DNA from: Anaerotignum lactatifermentans
GTDB taxonomy: Bacteria > Bacillota > Clostridia > Lachnospirales > Anaerotignaceae
Direction of reading: 5' to 3'
NCBI RefSeq assembly: GCF_016902535.1
Contig: NZ_JACSNY010000009.1
Coordinates: 38,881-102,880 of the forward strand
DNA: 64,000 bases
Within the stretch, counting starts at the first letter, position 1. Each line of letters opens with the position of its first letter. Made by a program: the position numbers and the translations under genes. Below are positions 50,528 through 58,802 of the stretch, in pieces. The notes beneath the pieces were generated by a model. That model did not search any database. It was given only the letters and a program-made list of their open reading frames with translations, and was not told the origin of the DNA.

Positions 50528-52690
50528 TTGAAGCTTATTATCACAGAAAAACCGTCTGTCGGGCAGGCCTACGCCAAGGTCCTCGGTGTGCGGGATCGCC
50601 ACGACGGATATCTGGAAGGCGGCGGGTATATCGTCAGCTGGTGCGTTGGTCATCTGGTGGAGCTCTCGGAGCCGGAGGAATATGACGGCAGGTACAGCAA
50701 ATGGGAGTACGCAGACCTTCCCATCATTCCGGAGGAATGGAAATACCGTGTTTCTTCCGGAACGAAGAAGCAGTTTGAGATTCTGAAAAAGCTTATGGCA
50801 AGAGCTGATGTGGACAGCATCTGCAACTGCTGTGATGCCGGACGCGAGGGCGAACTGATTTTCCGCCTGGTCTACAACAAATGCGGCTGCAAAAAGCCGG
50901 TGGAACGGCTCTGGATCTCATCCATGGAGGACAGCGCTATCAAGGAAGGCTTTGAAAATCTCAGGCCCAGAACTGAATATGATTCTCTTTATGAGGCAGC
51001 CCTTTGTCGGGAGCGTGCAGACTGGATCGTCGGCATCAACGCTACCCGGCTTTTTTCATGCCTTTACCGGCACACGCTGAATGTCGGCAGGGTTATGACT
51101 CCGACGCTTGCCATGGTGGTAATGCGTGAGGCTGCAATCAAGGCCTTTAAGCCGGAACCCTTTTACACGGTGCAGCTGATTACAGATCAGGTACAGGCAG
51201 GTGGTGAACGAATGAAGGAACGAAATCAGGCTGCGGAAATTGTCGAAAAATGTCGAACGGCAGGAACCGCAAGAATCTCGAAGGTCACGCAGAAAGAAAA
51301 ATCCGAAAAGGCTCCCCTCCCTTACGATCTGACCAGCCTGCAACGAGATGCCAACCGCATGATGGGCTTTACAGCACAGCAGACGCTGGATTACACCCAG
51401 TCTCTCTATGAGAAAAAGCTGGTGACTTATCCCCGAACCGACAGCCGGTACCTTACCGAAGATATGGCAGGTATGCTGCCTAAGCTCGTTCAGAAAATTC
51501 AGGAAGAAACCGGCATTGCTGCCGACAAGAGTATTCCGGTCCATGCACAGCAGATCATCAATGGCAAGAAGGTCACGGATCACCACGCCATTATTCCCAC
51601 AAACAGCATTCAGCGTGCATCAATTTCAGAGCTACCCAGCGGAGAAAAGGCAGTTTTCCAGCTGATTGCTACCAGGCTTCTCTGCTCTGTCGGAGATTCG
51701 TTCCGATACTCTGAGACCGCAGTGGAAATGGAATGTGCCGGTGAGATCTTTACCACAAAAGGAAGAACCATTCTGGATCCTGGCTGGAAGGCAATTCAGG
51801 AGTCCGTTTATCCTCCGAAGAAGGAAAAATCTGAAGAGCCGGATACCATTCAGGCTATCTCTGAAGGCTCCGTTCTCATTCTCTCCGATGTGAAGATCAA
51901 GGAGGGTCAGACCTCCAGCCCGAAGCATTTTACGGAGGATACGCTTCTTCAGATGATGGAGTCCGCCGGTGCCGAAGAAATGCCGGATGAGGTGGAACGC
52001 AAAGGCATCGGTACTCCTGCAACCCGTGCCGGAATTATTGAAAAGCTGGTGCAGAAGGGCTTTATCGAGCGACGCGGCGACAAGAAATCAAAGCATCTTG
52101 TTTCTACAGACAAGGGCGATGCGCTGGTCACTGTGGTTCCGGAGCAGATCCAGTCCCCATCCCTCACTGCAGACTGGGAGGAAAAGCTTTTGGAGGTGGA
52201 ACGCGGCAATTATGATCCGAAGACCTTTATGGCAGAAATCAGTGGCATGATTACCGGACTCGTGAAGAATTACGAAGCTGTGAAAGGCGCAGACACCTTG
52301 CTTCCTTCCAGGGAGAAATCCGGAAAGGTCATCGGCAGCTGCCCGTCCTGCGGCAGTGATATTGCAGAAATGCAAAAGGGCTGGTTCTGCACCAACAAGA
52401 ATTGCAGATTTGCAATCTGGAGGGACAACAACTATTTCAAAAAGCTGGGCAAGAAAATGACTCCGCAGCTTGCAGAGCAGCTGATCCGCAAGGGCTCTGC
52501 ACCATTGAAGAATTGCCGTTCCGAGCGTACCGGCAAGACCTATAACGCTACGGTGACAGTCAGCCCCGGCCAGAACGGCGAAGCAGTATTTTCATTACAG
52601 TTTGACAAAGGAGGAAAGGCATGTCGAAAAGCATTCGTTTTATCGATAGTCAGTATCACGATCTGTTCCGTATTCCTGACGGCGGCATGA
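50528..52690 (+). CDS. topB: DNA topoisomerase III
   Basis: A 720-residue type IA topoisomerase and the second copy in the window. It has a Toprim start (IITEKPSVGQAYAK), DAGREGELIFRLV, catalytic Tyr about 301 in LVTYPRTDSRYL, and a C-terminal zinc segment (CPSCGS, CTNKNCRF) near 615-640. It resolves DNA strands during ICE processing. The TTG at 50528 follows GAGGAGGTAATC. The last 23 residues are an unusual hydrophobic tail encoded in the 70-nt overlap with the next gene and not present in the ICE-A copy. This suggests loss of an earlier stop. Confidence 0.93.
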   Translation: MKLIITEKPSVGQAYAKVLGVRDRHDGYLEGGGYIVSWCVGHLVELSEPEEYDGRYSKWEYADLPIIPEEWKYRVSSGTKKQFEILKKLMARADVDSICNCCDAGREGELIFRLVYNKCGCKKPVERLWISSMEDSAIKEGFENLRPRTEYDSLYEAALCRERADWIVGINATRLFSCLYRHTLNVGRVMTPTLAMVVMREAAIKAFKPEPFYTVQLITDQVQAGGERMKERNQAAEIVEKCRTAGTARISKVTQKEKSEKAPLPYDLTSLQRDANRMMGFTAQQTLDYTQSLYEKKLVTYPRTDSRYLTEDMAGMLPKLVQKIQEETGIAADKSIPVHAQQIINGKKVTDHHAIIPTNSIQRASISELPSGEKAVFQLIATRLLCSVGDSFRYSETAVEMECAGEIFTTKGRTILDPGWKAIQESVYPPKKEKSEEPDTIQAISEGSVLILSDVKIKEGQTSSPKHFTEDTLLQMMESAGAEEMPDEVERKGIGTPATRAGIIEKLVQKGFIERRGDKKSKHLVSTDKGDALVTVVPEQIQSPSLTADWEEKLLEVERGNYDPKTFMAEISGMITGLVKNYEAVKGADTLLPSREKSGKVIGSCPSCGSDIAEMQKGWFCTNKNCRFAIWRDNNYFKKLGKKMTPQLAEQLIRKGSAPLKNCRSERTGKTYNATVTVSPGQNGEAVFSLQFDKGGKACRKAFVLSIVSITICSVFLTAA

Positions 52691-53277
52691 TCCAGGTCAC
52701 TTACCCGGACCGCAGCTTTGCTGCCAAGTGCGAATATGTGGACGATTATCATCTGAAGGTGGCAAATGAGCTCTTCCACATCTGCCAGTTTGCAGAGATT
52801 CTGGAACGCGGTGGTGGAAGCTGCCAGCCGGAGCCGATTCTTGAATTAGACAGAGCCGCATGGGACATGGGTCACCGCGGCTTTCTTGCTGTTCAGAGCA
52901 GTGAATTCGGCTGGGATTACACCTTCTACGATAAGGAATTCCATGAGCTGGACGGCGGACAGCTTGATGATCTGGAGATTTCCCTTCAGGAGGCTCGCAA
53001 TGCATTGGCTGCAGATTTTGGCTGGAGCAGGCGCTCCATGACGCTGATCAGCTACGACGATTTCATGGAAAAGGTGGAGGGAAATTATCTCCGCTCCGCC
53101 GAGATGGCCATGGAGGATGACTACGGCATGATCGACGGCATCATCAACAATGGAAAGAAGCAGGAGTCAGAGGAAAGGCAGTCGGTTCTGGAGCAGCTGA
53201 GGACTGCAGAAGTACCGCAGCCTCCGGAGCTTCCTGTGAGAACTCCCTCTCGTGATGAGCCGGAGCGATGCTGGTAA
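52621..53277 (+). CDS. DUF4316-domain ICE protein
   Basis: A 218-residue soluble protein. The N-terminal region (SIRFIDSQYHDLFRIPDGG, ANELFHICQFAEIL) matches the LPD-type regulatory proteins of these ICEs. The C-terminal MEDDYGMIDGIINNGKK is the same DUF4316 motif as at the end of the ICE-A ArdA fusion (6405), but here without an ArdA domain. The ATG at 52621 follows AAAGGAGG inside the end of topB. It is followed after 15 nt by the ArdC gene. Its function is unknown. Confidence 0.75.
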   Translation: MSKSIRFIDSQYHDLFRIPDGGMIQVTYPDRSFAAKCEYVDDYHLKVANELFHICQFAEILERGGGSCQPEPILELDRAAWDMGHRGFLAVQSSEFGWDYTFYDKEFHELDGGQLDDLEISLQEARNALAADFGWSRRSMTLISYDDFMEKVEGNYLRSAEMAMEDDYGMIDGIINNGKKQESEERQSVLEQLRTAEVPQPPELPVRTPSRDEPERCW

Positions 53278-53292
53278 GGAGGTGCAGAAACT

Positions 53293-54327
53293 ATGGCAAA
53301 GCAGATGAACGCACAGTCTCAGTTTGATCGTGTTACCGAGATTACCAAACAGCTGGAGGAAGGAATTCAGAACCTGTTTGAATCGGATAAGTTCAAAACC
53401 TGGCTTACCACAATGTCACGCTTTCATGATTATTCGCTGAATAACACGCTCCCCATTGCCAGCCAGAAGCCGGATGCCACTCTGGTAGCTGGTTACACCT
53501 CCTGGCAGAAGAACTTTGGCCGTCAGGTCAACAAGGGTGAAAAGGCAATCCGTATTCTCGCTCCTGCACCCTACAAGAAAAAGGCTGAGGTTGATAAGGT
53601 GGATCCTGCAACCGGTGTGATCCTCACAAATCCGGACGGCAGCTCCGTGAAGGAAACGAAGGAAATTGTGGTTCCGGCCTTCAAGGTGGTCAGCGTTTTC
53701 GATGTCAGCCAGACTGATGGTCGAGAGCTTCCTTCCCTGGGAGTCAATGAGCTGACCGGCGATGTGGCGCAGTATGACCGCTTCTTTGAGGCGTTGAAGC
53801 TGAGCTGCCCGGTGCCCATTGCATTTGAAGAAATTGCAACCGGCGCGAAGGGCTACTTCCACACCGTTGAAAACAGAATTGCAATCCAGCAGGATATGAG
53901 TCAGGTGCAGACCATTAAGACCGCAATTCATGAAATGGCACACCAGAAGCTGCACTCTATCGATCCGCAGGAGGCTCCCGCTGAGGAGCCGAAGCTTACC
54001 CGAAACAGCAAGGAGGTTGAGGCAGAATCAGTTGCCTATACTGTCTGCCAGCACTATGGTATCGAGACCTCTGATTACAGTTTTGCGTATATTGCAGGCT
54101 GGTCCAAGGGCAAGGATACGCCGGAGCTGAAGGCTTCTCTGAATCGCATCCGAGTGGCTGCCAATGAGATGATTACTGAAATCGACGGGCATATGGCGGA
54201 GCTGGAAAAAGCAATGGAGCAGACCGAGGAACGCAACTCCGTTCTCGCTGATCTTCATGCAAAGGCTGAAGACCGCAGCCTCCCTCATATTCCCCATAAA
54301 TCCAAAGCAAAGGAGGAAATCCGATGA
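53293..54327 (+). CDS. ArdC/LtrC-like antirestriction protein with metallopeptidase motif
   Basis: A 344-residue protein. The N-terminal ssDNA-binding ArdC-like domain contains WLTTMSRFHDYSLNNTLPI and TSWQKNFGRQVNKGEKAIRI. The C-terminal domain has the zinc peptidase motif HEMAHQKLH (about 214-222). ArdC-type proteins bind single-stranded DNA entering a recipient and protect it from cutting. It fills the antirestriction role that ArdA plays in ICE-A. The ATG at 53293 follows TAAGGAGGTGC. The stop overlaps the next gene by 4 nt. Confidence 0.85.
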   Translation: MAKQMNAQSQFDRVTEITKQLEEGIQNLFESDKFKTWLTTMSRFHDYSLNNTLPIASQKPDATLVAGYTSWQKNFGRQVNKGEKAIRILAPAPYKKKAEVDKVDPATGVILTNPDGSSVKETKEIVVPAFKVVSVFDVSQTDGRELPSLGVNELTGDVAQYDRFFEALKLSCPVPIAFEEIATGAKGYFHTVENRIAIQQDMSQVQTIKTAIHEMAHQKLHSIDPQEAPAEEPKLTRNSKEVEAESVAYTVCQHYGIETSDYSFAYIAGWSKGKDTPELKASLNRIRVAANEMITEIDGHMAELEKAMEQTEERNSVLADLHAKAEDRSLPHIPHKSKAKEEIR

Positions 54328-54548
54328 CCTTTACCGTAGAAGAAATCAGCCTGCTTCTGGAGGTGGATCACTCCACCCGAAGAGCTTCTATGCAGGCGCT
54401 GATTGCTCTTTTGAAAATTACTGAAAGTGCGGAGCTCCGCAGCCTGTTTCGTCAGCTTGGCGGCAAGCTCTATGCCATGAGCGATAAGGATTTTGAAGCC
54501 GTGGACTTTGATTCCTGGAAGGAGGATTTTGATGCAGAAAATGAATAA
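54324..54548 (+). CDS. Transposon-transfer assisting protein (TTRAP)
   Basis: A 74-residue small acidic helical protein with FTVEEISLLLEVDHSTRRASM and KLYAMSDKDFEAVDF. This is the pattern of the TTRAP family linked to conjugative transposons. The exact role is unknown. Its ATG overlaps the ArdC stop (ATGA) and its 3' end overlaps a second TTRAP-like gene by 17 nt. Confidence 0.75.
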   Translation: MTFTVEEISLLLEVDHSTRRASMQALIALLKITESAELRSLFRQLGGKLYAMSDKDFEAVDFDSWKEDFDAENE

Positions 54549-54756
54549 TCAGGAGCTCTTCTTCACCGATGACGAGCTGAACCTCATGATGATTTACAAT
54601 CCCGGTTCCAGAGAAGGTCTGATTGCAGAGCTGACGCAGATGCAGTCTCAGCTGACCGGCAGAGATAAGGAGCTTCGCCGCTGGACAAAGTCGGTTCTTT
54701 CAAAGCTCTCTGCCATGTCCGATGAAGTATTTTCCTCCCTGGAGCTTCTGCCCTGA
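54532..54756 (+). CDS. Second TTRAP-like protein
   Basis: A 74-residue protein resembling its upstream neighbour: LFFTDDELNLMMIYNPGSREGL at the start and SKLSAMSDEVFSSLELL at the end. Tandem duplication is likely. The ATG at 54532 is 4 nt after GGAAGGAGG. The ATG at 54541 is a possible alternative. It ends 10 nt before MobC, in the same operon. Confidence 0.72.
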   Translation: MQKMNNQELFFTDDELNLMMIYNPGSREGLIAELTQMQSQLTGRDKELRRWTKSVLSKLSAMSDEVFSSLELLP

Positions 54757-54766
54757 GGAGGTACCC

Positions 54767-55099
54767 ATGGAGAATAAGGATCACATTTTGTTATTTCGTG
54801 TCGGCAAAAGTGAGCTGGAGCGTATTCAGCAGAAAAAAGCGGAGGTGGGCATCCGAAGTATGGCTGCCTATCTCCGCAAAATGGCTCTGGAGGGCATCTG
54901 TATTCAGCTGGATCTGGGCGATGAGCTGACCGAAATCCGCGCTCTTCTCGGTCGCTGCAGCAGCAACCTGAATCAATATGCCAGGGTGGCTAATACCTCC
55001 GGCAATATTTACGCCGAGGATATCAAGGATCTGCAGCAGCTGATGACTGAGATCTGGGACAATCAAAGAGCACTTTTGAAGCGACTCTCGGATATCTGA
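54767..55099 (+). CDS. MobC-like relaxosome protein of ICE-B
   Basis: A 110-residue protein with an RHH-like N-terminus (ILLFRVGKSELERIQQKKAEV, MAAYLRKMALEGICI) and the MobC SNLNQYARVANTSG motif. It would bind oriT with the relaxase at 55618. The ATG at 54767 follows GAGGAGGTACC. It is the third MobC in the window; the others are at 16253 and 31250. Confidence 0.85.
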   Translation: MENKDHILLFRVGKSELERIQQKKAEVGIRSMAAYLRKMALEGICIQLDLGDELTEIRALLGRCSSNLNQYARVANTSGNIYAEDIKDLQQLMTEIWDNQRALLKRLSDI

Positions 55100-55113
55100 T
55101 GAAGTAATTCATC

Positions 55114-55192
55114 CGGCGCGGACTTCTCCGTGCCGTACATAATCTGACAAAAATCGACACGCTTGCATTGGAAAAATCTGCGTCGATATAAT
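55114..55192 (+). promoter_or_regulatory. Palindrome and promoter upstream of CD1845-like gene
   Basis: An imperfect palindrome CGGCGCGGA/TCCGTGCCG (55114-55135) lies after mobC and may be part of the ICE-B oriT. A promoter follows: TTGCAT (55163-55168), an 18-nt spacer and TATAAT (55187-55192), about 35 nt before the next start. Confidence 0.5.
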
Positions 55193-55228
55193 GAAGTCAG
55201 AAATAAACTTTGGATGGAGGTACTGCAT

Positions 55229-55537
55229 ATGACTGCTATCAAATATATTCTGAAAATGATCCTGAAGCTGGCTGCGCTGCCGGTAATTCTTATTCTTCGC
55301 ATTGCCATGCTGCTGACAAAAATCGTTGGTTATGTTGGTTCCTATATCATGTCTCCGGTGATGTTATTCATCCTGGGCTGCGGCATTTATTGCCTGGTAA
55401 AAACTCGCTGGACCGATGTGGCAATTCTCTTTGGCATGGAGGCTGTCATCGGACTTCTGATGTTTGGCGGACTCTGGATCTACTGCAACGCAATGGACCT
55501 TTGCGATAGCCTGACGGACTTCCTGCCCAGCTGGTAA
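55229..55537 (+). CDS. CD1845-like small membrane protein
   Basis: A 102-residue protein with three hydrophobic helices (LAALPVILILRIAMLLTKIVG, IMSPVMLFILGCGIYCLV, AVIGLLMFGGLWIYC). It is of the CD1845 type encoded beside relaxase genes in Clostridium difficile CTns. Function is unknown. The ATG at 55229 follows GGAGGTACTGC and the gene has its own promoter. A short T-rich hairpin between 55550 and 55590 may end it. Confidence 0.75.
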   Translation: MTAIKYILKMILKLAALPVILILRIAMLLTKIVGYVGSYIMSPVMLFILGCGIYCLVKTRWTDVAILFGMEAVIGLLMFGGLWIYCNAMDLCDSLTDFLPSW

Positions 55538-55617
55538 GAACTCAATAGATTGCGCTGGAAAATGTCTCTTCGGAGGCATTTTTCTTTTGCCAAAAATTAC
55601 AGAATTGAGGTGAACCA

Positions 55618-57066
55618 ATGGCTGCAACGAGACTCATTGCGCTACATATCAACAAGGGAAAAACGGTGGGCCAGTGTCTAGCGGACCGCACCGACTATTC
55701 TCAGAACGAAAAGAAAACCGATAACGGAAAATATATCAGCGCCTATGGCTGTGATCCGCGAACCTGCGATGAGGAATTTCTCTTCTCCAAACGTCAATAC
55801 GAGCATATCACCGGACGGCATCAGGCCCATGATGTGATTGCTTATCAGATCCGTCAGTCCTTCAAACCCGGTGAGGTCACACCGGAGGAAGCAAACAAAA
55901 TCGGTTATGAGCTGGCAATGCGCTGGACCAAGGGAAAGCATGCCTTCATCGTGGCAACGCACATTGATCGCGCCCATATTCATAACCACATCATTTACAA
56001 TTCTACCTCTATGGACTGCACCCGGAAGTTCAAAAATTTCTTCCTCTCCGGCATGGCTGTAGCAAGGCTGAGTGATCTGCTTTGTCTGGAGCATGACCTG
56101 TCCGTTATTGATCGCAGGCCCTACGATGAACGCGAGAAAAGAACGGACTTCCCGAAGCGTCCAACCTACAGAGATTCTATCTGCGAGGCCATTGATGCTG
56201 CGCTACAGAAAAAGCCGAAGTCCTTCGAGGAACTGATCCATTTTCTGCAGGAGGACGGTTATCAGTACAAGCCAGGAAAACAGCCCGCGCTGAAGGGACC
56301 GGATCAAAAACGCTTCATCCGCTTCCGCTCTCTAGGCGAAGGATATTCTGTTGAAGAACTGGCTGCAGTAATTGCCGGAAATGCAGAACACCGCAGCAAA
56401 TTCCAGAGCAAAAACAGAACTGGTACCGGCAGCATGCAGACGCAAAATTCTCGCCGTATGTCCTTCCTCATTGATATTCAGGAGAAGATGCACGAGGGTA
56501 AAGGCCGGGGCTATGTTACCTGGGCGAAGAACTTCAATCTGAAGCAAAGAGCTGAGGCAATGCTGTTCATGAGGGAGCATAAAATTGAAAGCTTTGAGGA
56601 GCTGGTACGCCGTGCGGATGAAGCCTCCGGTCAGGCTGATGACTTTCTGAATTCCGTAAAAGCAGATGAAACCAGGCTGCAGGAAATCGCAGTACTGAAA
56701 ACGCATATCGTGAACTTTTCTAAGGCGAAGCCTGTCTTCGATGCCTATAAAGCCAGCGGCTACAGTAAGAAATTTTTCGAGGAACATCGTGATGTTCTGA
56801 CGCTCCGTCGTGCTGCGAAAAAGGCCTTTGATGAATATCTGGCAGCTCATCCGGATCAGAAGTCACTGCCCCGTGTGAAAGAGCTGAATGCAGAGTATGC
56901 GGAGATCCTGTCCCGCAAGAAAAAGAACTATCAGAGCTATCGTGCTGTCCGAAAAGAAAACGAGGAATGGCAGATTGCCAAGAGCCTTGTTGCTGCTATC
57001 CTTCAGGAGGAAACCCGCCAGGAAGAGGAACAGCGCAGGCAGCAGAATCAGGAAAAATCACATTAA
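55618..57066 (+). CDS. Relaxase/mobilization nuclease of ICE-B
   Basis: A 482-residue VirD2/MobA-like relaxase. It has an N-terminal TRLIALHINKGKTVGQCLADR, a DYSQN segment with a candidate Tyr, and metal-binding THIDRAHIHNHIIYNST at about residues 118-134. A helical and basic C-terminal region contains GKGRGYVTWAKNFNLKQRAE, a stretch also seen in both other relaxases. It nicks ICE-B at oriT to begin transfer. The ATG at 55618 follows GAGGTGAACC. It is the last backbone gene before the dnd cargo. Confidence 0.9.
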   Translation: MAATRLIALHINKGKTVGQCLADRTDYSQNEKKTDNGKYISAYGCDPRTCDEEFLFSKRQYEHITGRHQAHDVIAYQIRQSFKPGEVTPEEANKIGYELAMRWTKGKHAFIVATHIDRAHIHNHIIYNSTSMDCTRKFKNFFLSGMAVARLSDLLCLEHDLSVIDRRPYDEREKRTDFPKRPTYRDSICEAIDAALQKKPKSFEELIHFLQEDGYQYKPGKQPALKGPDQKRFIRFRSLGEGYSVEELAAVIAGNAEHRSKFQSKNRTGTGSMQTQNSRRMSFLIDIQEKMHEGKGRGYVTWAKNFNLKQRAEAMLFMREHKIESFEELVRRADEASGQADDFLNSVKADETRLQEIAVLKTHIVNFSKAKPVFDAYKASGYSKKFFEEHRDVLTLRRAAKKAFDEYLAAHPDQKSLPRVKELNAEYAEILSRKKKNYQSYRAVRKENEEWQIAKSLVAAILQEETRQEEEQRRQQNQEKSH

Positions 57067-57077
57067 GAAACAGAAAA

Positions 57078-57132
57078 CCCGGTGCAGGAAAACGGCAGCA
57101 AACCGTCCTCCCTGCATCGGGCATTTTTCTTT
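57078..57132 (+). terminator. Terminator after the ICE-B relaxase
   Basis: CCCGGTGCAGG (near 57079) pairs with CCTGCATCGGG (near 57111), with a 20-nt loop, and is followed by CATTTTTCTTTTT. It separates the relaxase operon from dnd. Within 57133-57300 I see only a TGTTTGT/ACAAACA palindrome (about 57272-57296). Confidence 0.75.
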
Positions 57133-57300
57133 TTGGCAGCAGTATATAAGCGTCTGTTTTACAGATGCGCAGCCGGAGCCGCAGGCCTCCGTTCTCTGGG
57201 GATTGGGGAAGGATTCCTCAACAAGCAAGACGGCTTTGTAATACAAAGACACTGCTTGCAGATTTGCGAATGTTTGTTTCTCGAAAGACAAACAAAACAA

Positions 57301-57329
57301 TTTACAAGACTTCCAAAATGCAGTATAAT
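57301..57329 (+). promoter_or_regulatory. Promoter of the dnd operon
   Basis: The -35 box is TTTACA (57301-57306). A 17-nt spacer separates it from a consensus -10 TATAAT (57324-57329), 33 nt before the first gene. The nearby TGTTTGT/ACAAACA palindrome just upstream could be a regulator site. Confidence 0.75.
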
Positions 57330-57362
57330 ACAAACATTGAGCATTAGAATTGGGGGACGTAT

Positions 57363-57719
57363 ATGAGCGAAGGTATTATTGAGCGCTGTCTGTCATACTA
57401 TTCAGGGCTCATTCACCCGGTTTATGAGCAATACAAATTGAAGAATGATGCGAAATACGCCATTCAGAGATTTTGTTCTCTAGGATTGCTTTCTGAATAT
57501 TCAATTAGACCAGCAGTTAGTGATTACGATTTATATGAGCGAGGTGCATTAGTGGGAAGCGACTCGCTGGAAAAATTAACGGAAGCAATGATTGCCAAGA
57601 AGAATGAGCGCAGAAACAACAGTGTTTCTGCTGGAGATGTTATTAAAATATATCGTGCAAGTGCTCGGTATTTTTATTATGTTAATCCAGTTGGGTTACA
57701 GCAGCTGAATGCATTTTAA
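57363..57719 (+). CDS. Unknown protein leading the dnd operon
   Basis: A 118-residue soluble, mostly helical protein with many Tyr and Arg residues (SYYSGLIHPVYEQYKLKND, DAKYAIQRFCSLGLL, YERGALVGSDSLEKLTEAMI). I recognise no family, and it lacks an obvious HTH. The ATG at 57363 follows TGGGGGACG. It is the first gene after the promoter, 39 nt before dndB. A regulatory or accessory role in phosphorothioation is an inference from position only. Confidence 0.6.
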   Translation: MSEGIIERCLSYYSGLIHPVYEQYKLKNDAKYAIQRFCSLGLLSEYSIRPAVSDYDLYERGALVGSDSLEKLTEAMIAKKNERRNNSVSAGDVIKIYRASARYFYYVNPVGLQQLNAF

Positions 57720-57758
57720 CTATGTTTCGTTAACTTGAGTGATTTATGAGGAAGAAAA

Positions 57759-58802
57759 ATGGACAATGCATCTTTTGTTTTTCCTGCAGTAAAAGGTATA
57801 CAAGCAAATAAAGAATATTTTACAGCAATGGTTCCTTTAGAGATTATTCCCAAAATTTTTCAGTTTGCAGATGAAGAATTACCTCCTGAAATAAGGGCTC
57901 AGAGAATTCTGAATAAATCTCGTATTCCTGAAATGCGGGATTATATTATCAATAATCCTGAGTCATATGTATTCTCTTCCCTAACGGTATCAGTTGATGG
58001 AGCAATGCTCTTTGAGCCGATTAATGAAGTGGATCCCATGATTGGTCATATCTCTATTTCCATGAGCGCAAGGTTTTTGATAAATGACGGTCAGCATAGG
58101 CGGGCTGCAATAGCTGAAGCAATTAAGATTAACCCTGACTTGAAACATGAACATATTTCAGTAGTGTTCTATCATGACAAGGGGCTTAAATCTTCTCAGC
58201 AGATGTTTTCAGATCTTAATCGATATGCGATACGACCTACCAAATCAATAAATATTTTATTCAATTCTAGAGAAGAATCATCCATTATCGCGAAAGAAGT
58301 TGTAAAGGATGTCTCGGTATTTACAGGATTGACAGAAAAGGAAAAAACGACTGTTTCAAATAGATCGAAGGCATTGTTTACATTAAGTGCTATCAGCACT
58401 GCTACTATCGAATTGCTGAAAGATGTAAAACTTGATATGCCGGAAAAGACTAAATTGGCCATCGAATTCTGGAATGAAGTGGCTTCAATTATGCCAGAAT
58501 GGCTTGCGGTAATGAGACAGGAAAAGCGTTCTTCCGAAGTAAGAAGTGGCAGTATTTGTTCGCTAAGTATTACGCTGGTGGCCATTGGACATGGCGGTAA
58601 TAAACTATTACATACTTATCCACATGACTGGAAGGAACGGATTGCTAATTTGGCAAAGGTAGACTGGAAAAAAGATAATCCTATTTGGAATGATCTGGTT
58701 TTTGTAAATGGTAAAGTGGCAGCTAACAGGTCTTCCCAAAAGGCACTATCTACTTATATCGAAAAAATAATGATGGAAGAGACTGGTGAAACGAATGGCT
58801 AA
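57759..58802 (+). CDS. dndB: DndB, phosphorothioation regulator (DGQHR domain)
   Basis: A 347-residue protein with the diagnostic DGQHR motif (LINDGQHRRAAIAEAI, about residues 108-123) and the MFSDLNRYAIRPTKSINILF segment of the DndB family. In characterised systems DndB represses dnd transcription and limits how often DNA is sulfur-modified. The ATG at 57759 follows GAGGAAG. It overlaps dndC by 8 nt and reads in order with the modification enzymes. Confidence 0.88.
   Translation: MDNASFVFPAVKGIQANKEYFTAMVPLEIIPKIFQFADEELPPEIRAQRILNKSRIPEMRDYIINNPESYVFSSLTVSVDGAMLFEPINEVDPMIGHISISMSARFLINDGQHRRAAIAEAIKINPDLKHEHISVVFYHDKGLKSSQQMFSDLNRYAIRPTKSINILFNSREESSIIAKEVVKDVSVFTGLTEKEKTTVSNRSKALFTLSAISTATIELLKDVKLDMPEKTKLAIEFWNEVASIMPEWLAVMRQEKRSSEVRSGSICSLSITLVAIGHGGNKLLHTYPHDWKERIANLAKVDWKKDNPIWNDLVFVNGKVAANRSSQKALSTYIEKIMMEETGETNG

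Noticed and set aside
139..52690. Duplicate NlpC/P60, DUF4315, DUF4366 and topB sets as an assembly duplication
   Set aside because: The two sets differ along most of their length, have different insertions and different base use. They fit two separate ICEs.
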